The position numbers were made by a program, and so were the translations under genes. This document shows positions 62,696 through 64,000 of a stretch of DNA of 64,000 nt, in pieces. The notes beneath the pieces were generated by a model. The model saw only the letters and a list, made by a program, of their open reading frames with translations, made no database searches and was not told the DNA's origin. Every line of letters starts with the position of its first letter. Within the stretch, counting starts at the first letter, position 1. This stretch comes from Pomphorhynchus laevis (Eukaryota > Acanthocephala > Palaeacanthocephala > Echinorhynchida > Pomphorhynchidae): assembly GCA_012934845.2 (NCBI GenBank), contig WNNJ02002909.1, forward strand, positions 1 to 64,000, written 5' to 3'.

Positions 62696-64000
62696 ATGGT
62701 GAGTAAACCTGAGCCTTTTTCACTGAATATTCTTCAGTGGAATTCGGGAGGTGCTTCTGCCCTTAGACTTTTATCTGGTAGAGACGCAGATGTTATAGTC
62801 CTCCAGGAGACGCGGTCTATCCGTCTCCCCCAGGACATTACTCGATTTATCCCAAAGCAAATTTGTTCCCACTATACTCCGTACATAACCCCACCTCACT
62901 CCTCTTCATCTCAAGGACTCTTGACCCTAGTTAAATGCTCTTTAAGGTCCTCCCTACTGCTAAATTACTCTTGTCCTGCCCTGTCTTGTCTAGTAGTTTC
63001 ACTCCTTAAGAACGGTAAACGCCTCAGTCTAGCCAACGTCTACATTCGTCCAGGAAAGATTCACAAGAACCGTGACCTTCTGGATGGTATTATCGATAGC
63101 GGCTATGACATTGTACTAGGTGACTTCAACGACAGAACTGGTCGTTGGATTAATGCTGCTCTCCGCAGAGCCAGGAACGGTTATCTTATTCACAAACCAC
63201 CGTCCCCTACATTTCATTGCACATCAACGAATTCACTCCTCGACCTATTACTGCTCCACGAGAGATGGTTGTTAAAACCCTTCTGCACGGAGCAGTCGCG
63301 ACAGCATCTGTCCACATCTCATGATCTAATTCGCTGGCGGATAGAGGAGGATACGCTGCTTCGGAGAAGATTCCACTTTGACTTGATCAGAGTGGCTTTC
63401 TTCCAAGCTGCTATCCAACGCTTCCCCCGAATTGGTAATGAGAATTTAACCGAATTTAATTCCTACCTCTCTTCGCAAGCTACCGCATTGCTTTCTACAA
63501 CCTATAAAGGTCGCATTTTCAATCCCACTCCGACGAAACTCGAGATTCTAGCAAAACTACTGAACCTCCCTAATCTCTCTTCTTCCGCCAGACAGACTCT
63601 CTCGAATGAATACTGGCGCACCAGATATTGGTTCCAGCTGAGTAGGGATAGGGCGAGCATTGCTCGTCTTAACCCTTCTCAGTCTTCCTTTTGGAAGATT
63701 TTCAAGAAGGAGAAGTTTGCTTGTTGGAGGTATAGGGCCTTGGGTTGGATCGGTAGAATTGGCCTTGATAAAGTTTTAGAAGAGTCACTTGCCTTACACA
63801 ACTATGGAGCCACTCAATCTCCGCAACCAATCCCGCCTTGGGGAGACTTCAGGAGTAGAGACTTATCTGTCACAGATATTCTCAACGCCTGGGGGCCTCT
63901 TCCAAGCACCTCCAAAACCGTCGCTCCACTCTCTTCTCGTGTCTGTCAGCTTTTGACAACCGATCAAAGAAGGGAGGTGGCCATCACAATGCTATTAGCC
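62696..64000 (+). CDS. I-type LINE ORF2, open to the window edge (435 codons)
   Basis: The frame starts MVSKPEPFSLNILQWNSGGA and stays open for all 435 codons up to the edge. The endonuclease has QETRSIR, ANVYIRPGK, IVLGDFNDRTGRW, STNSLLDLLLL and STSHDLIRWR. The linker follows: FFQAAIQRFPRIGN, LSNEYWRTRYWFQLS, SFWKIFKKEKFACWRY and FRSRDLSVTDIL. The catalytic N, E, D/N, and S-H-D positions look intact. RT motifs are not reached. By similarity to 41,530-42,410 the RT follows immediately. Confidence 0.9.
   Translation, partial: MVSKPEPFSLNILQWNSGGASALRLLSGRDADVIVLQETRSIRLPQDITRFIPKQICSHYTPYITPPHSSSSQGLLTLVKCSLRSSLLLNYSCPALSCLVVSLLKNGKRLSLANVYIRPGKIHKNRDLLDGIIDSGYDIVLGDFNDRTGRWINAALRRARNGYLIHKPPSPTFHCTSTNSLLDLLLLHERWLLKPFCTEQSRQHLSTSHDLIRWRIEEDTLLRRRFHFDLIRVAFFQAAIQRFPRIGNENLTEFNSYLSSQATALLSTTYKGRIFNPTPTKLEILAKLLNLPNLSSSARQTLSNEYWRTRYWFQLSRDRASIARLNPSQSSFWKIFKKEKFACWRYRALGWIGRIGLDKVLEESLALHNYGATQSPQPIPPWGDFRSRDLSVTDILNAWGPLPSTSKTVAPLSSRVCQLLTTDQRREVAITMLLA

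Larger units (their letters stand above)
61290..64000 (+). mobile_element. I-type LINE copy 4, continues past the window
   Basis: ORF1 occupies about 61,575-62,691 and ORF2 starts at 62,696. About 300 bp upstream of ORF1 may be leader, with no zinc or other motif. This is the best copy of the family: one frameshift in ORF1 and no break seen in ORF2. The RT should lie to the right of the window. Confidence 0.85.

Overview
This window looks like nuclear DNA of a small invertebrate animal. There is one convincing host gene, an apparently single-exon hexokinase at 3,668-5,209. Nearly everything else is a graveyard of retroelements lying in AT-rich spacer. There are no rRNA genes, CRISPR arrays or bacterial-style operons, and I found no convincing functional tRNA gene. 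The elements are CR1-type, I-type and RTE-type LINEs, LINEs with a restriction-like endonuclease (RLE), and Penelope-like elements (PLEs). That mix points to an animal but does not fix the phylum. A possible 27-nt intron right after the hexokinase start codon would suit a lineage with very small introns, such as dicyemids, but this is only a hint.

Layout. 1-3,600: a TA microsatellite, two worn LINE scraps, a pair of inverted MITE-like repeats, and AT-rich DNA. 3,600-5,500: the hexokinase gene with a TATA-like box and a poly(A) signal. 5,760-8,950: a nest of Penelope-like elements with a recurring foldback module. 9,200-9,807: an LTR-element integrase fossil. 9,830-16,360: an RTE-type LINE split by a PLE 3' end, which is itself split by an RLE-type LINE (family RLE-2). 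16,800-27,030: CR1-type LINEs, including a pyrimidine-rich family (LINE-B) whose 5' flank carries a 16-bp minisatellite. 27,180-33,160: I-type and CR1 LINEs, with two I-type ORF1 copies head to head. 33,500-39,310: several RLE-1 copies, the best with a 946-codon open frame. 39,330-42,780: an I-type LINE broken by a tRNA-derived SINE. 42,800-55,790: PLE scraps, a direct-repeat pair and five CR1 copies. 55,795-61,262: two RLE-1 copies head to tail. 61,290-64,000: the best I-type LINE, whose ORF2 is still open at the window edge.

How it fits together. Each LINE family has a recognisable set of parts. CR1 has an ORF1 with a Trp-containing zinc motif and a conserved C-terminal block, then an APE endonuclease and RT in ORF2. 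The I type has an ORF1 with three zinc knuckles, overlapped by ORF2. RLE-1 is one protein with a Cys-rich CXC-like N-terminus, RT, and a C-terminal CCHC plus PD-(D/E)XK-like nuclease. The junctions are informative. Two RLE-1 copies end tail to tail against CR1 3' ends, two RLE-1 copies are tandem, and all share a short 3' hairpin and poly(A) signal. Clade names rest on motif recognition by eye; no database search was possible.
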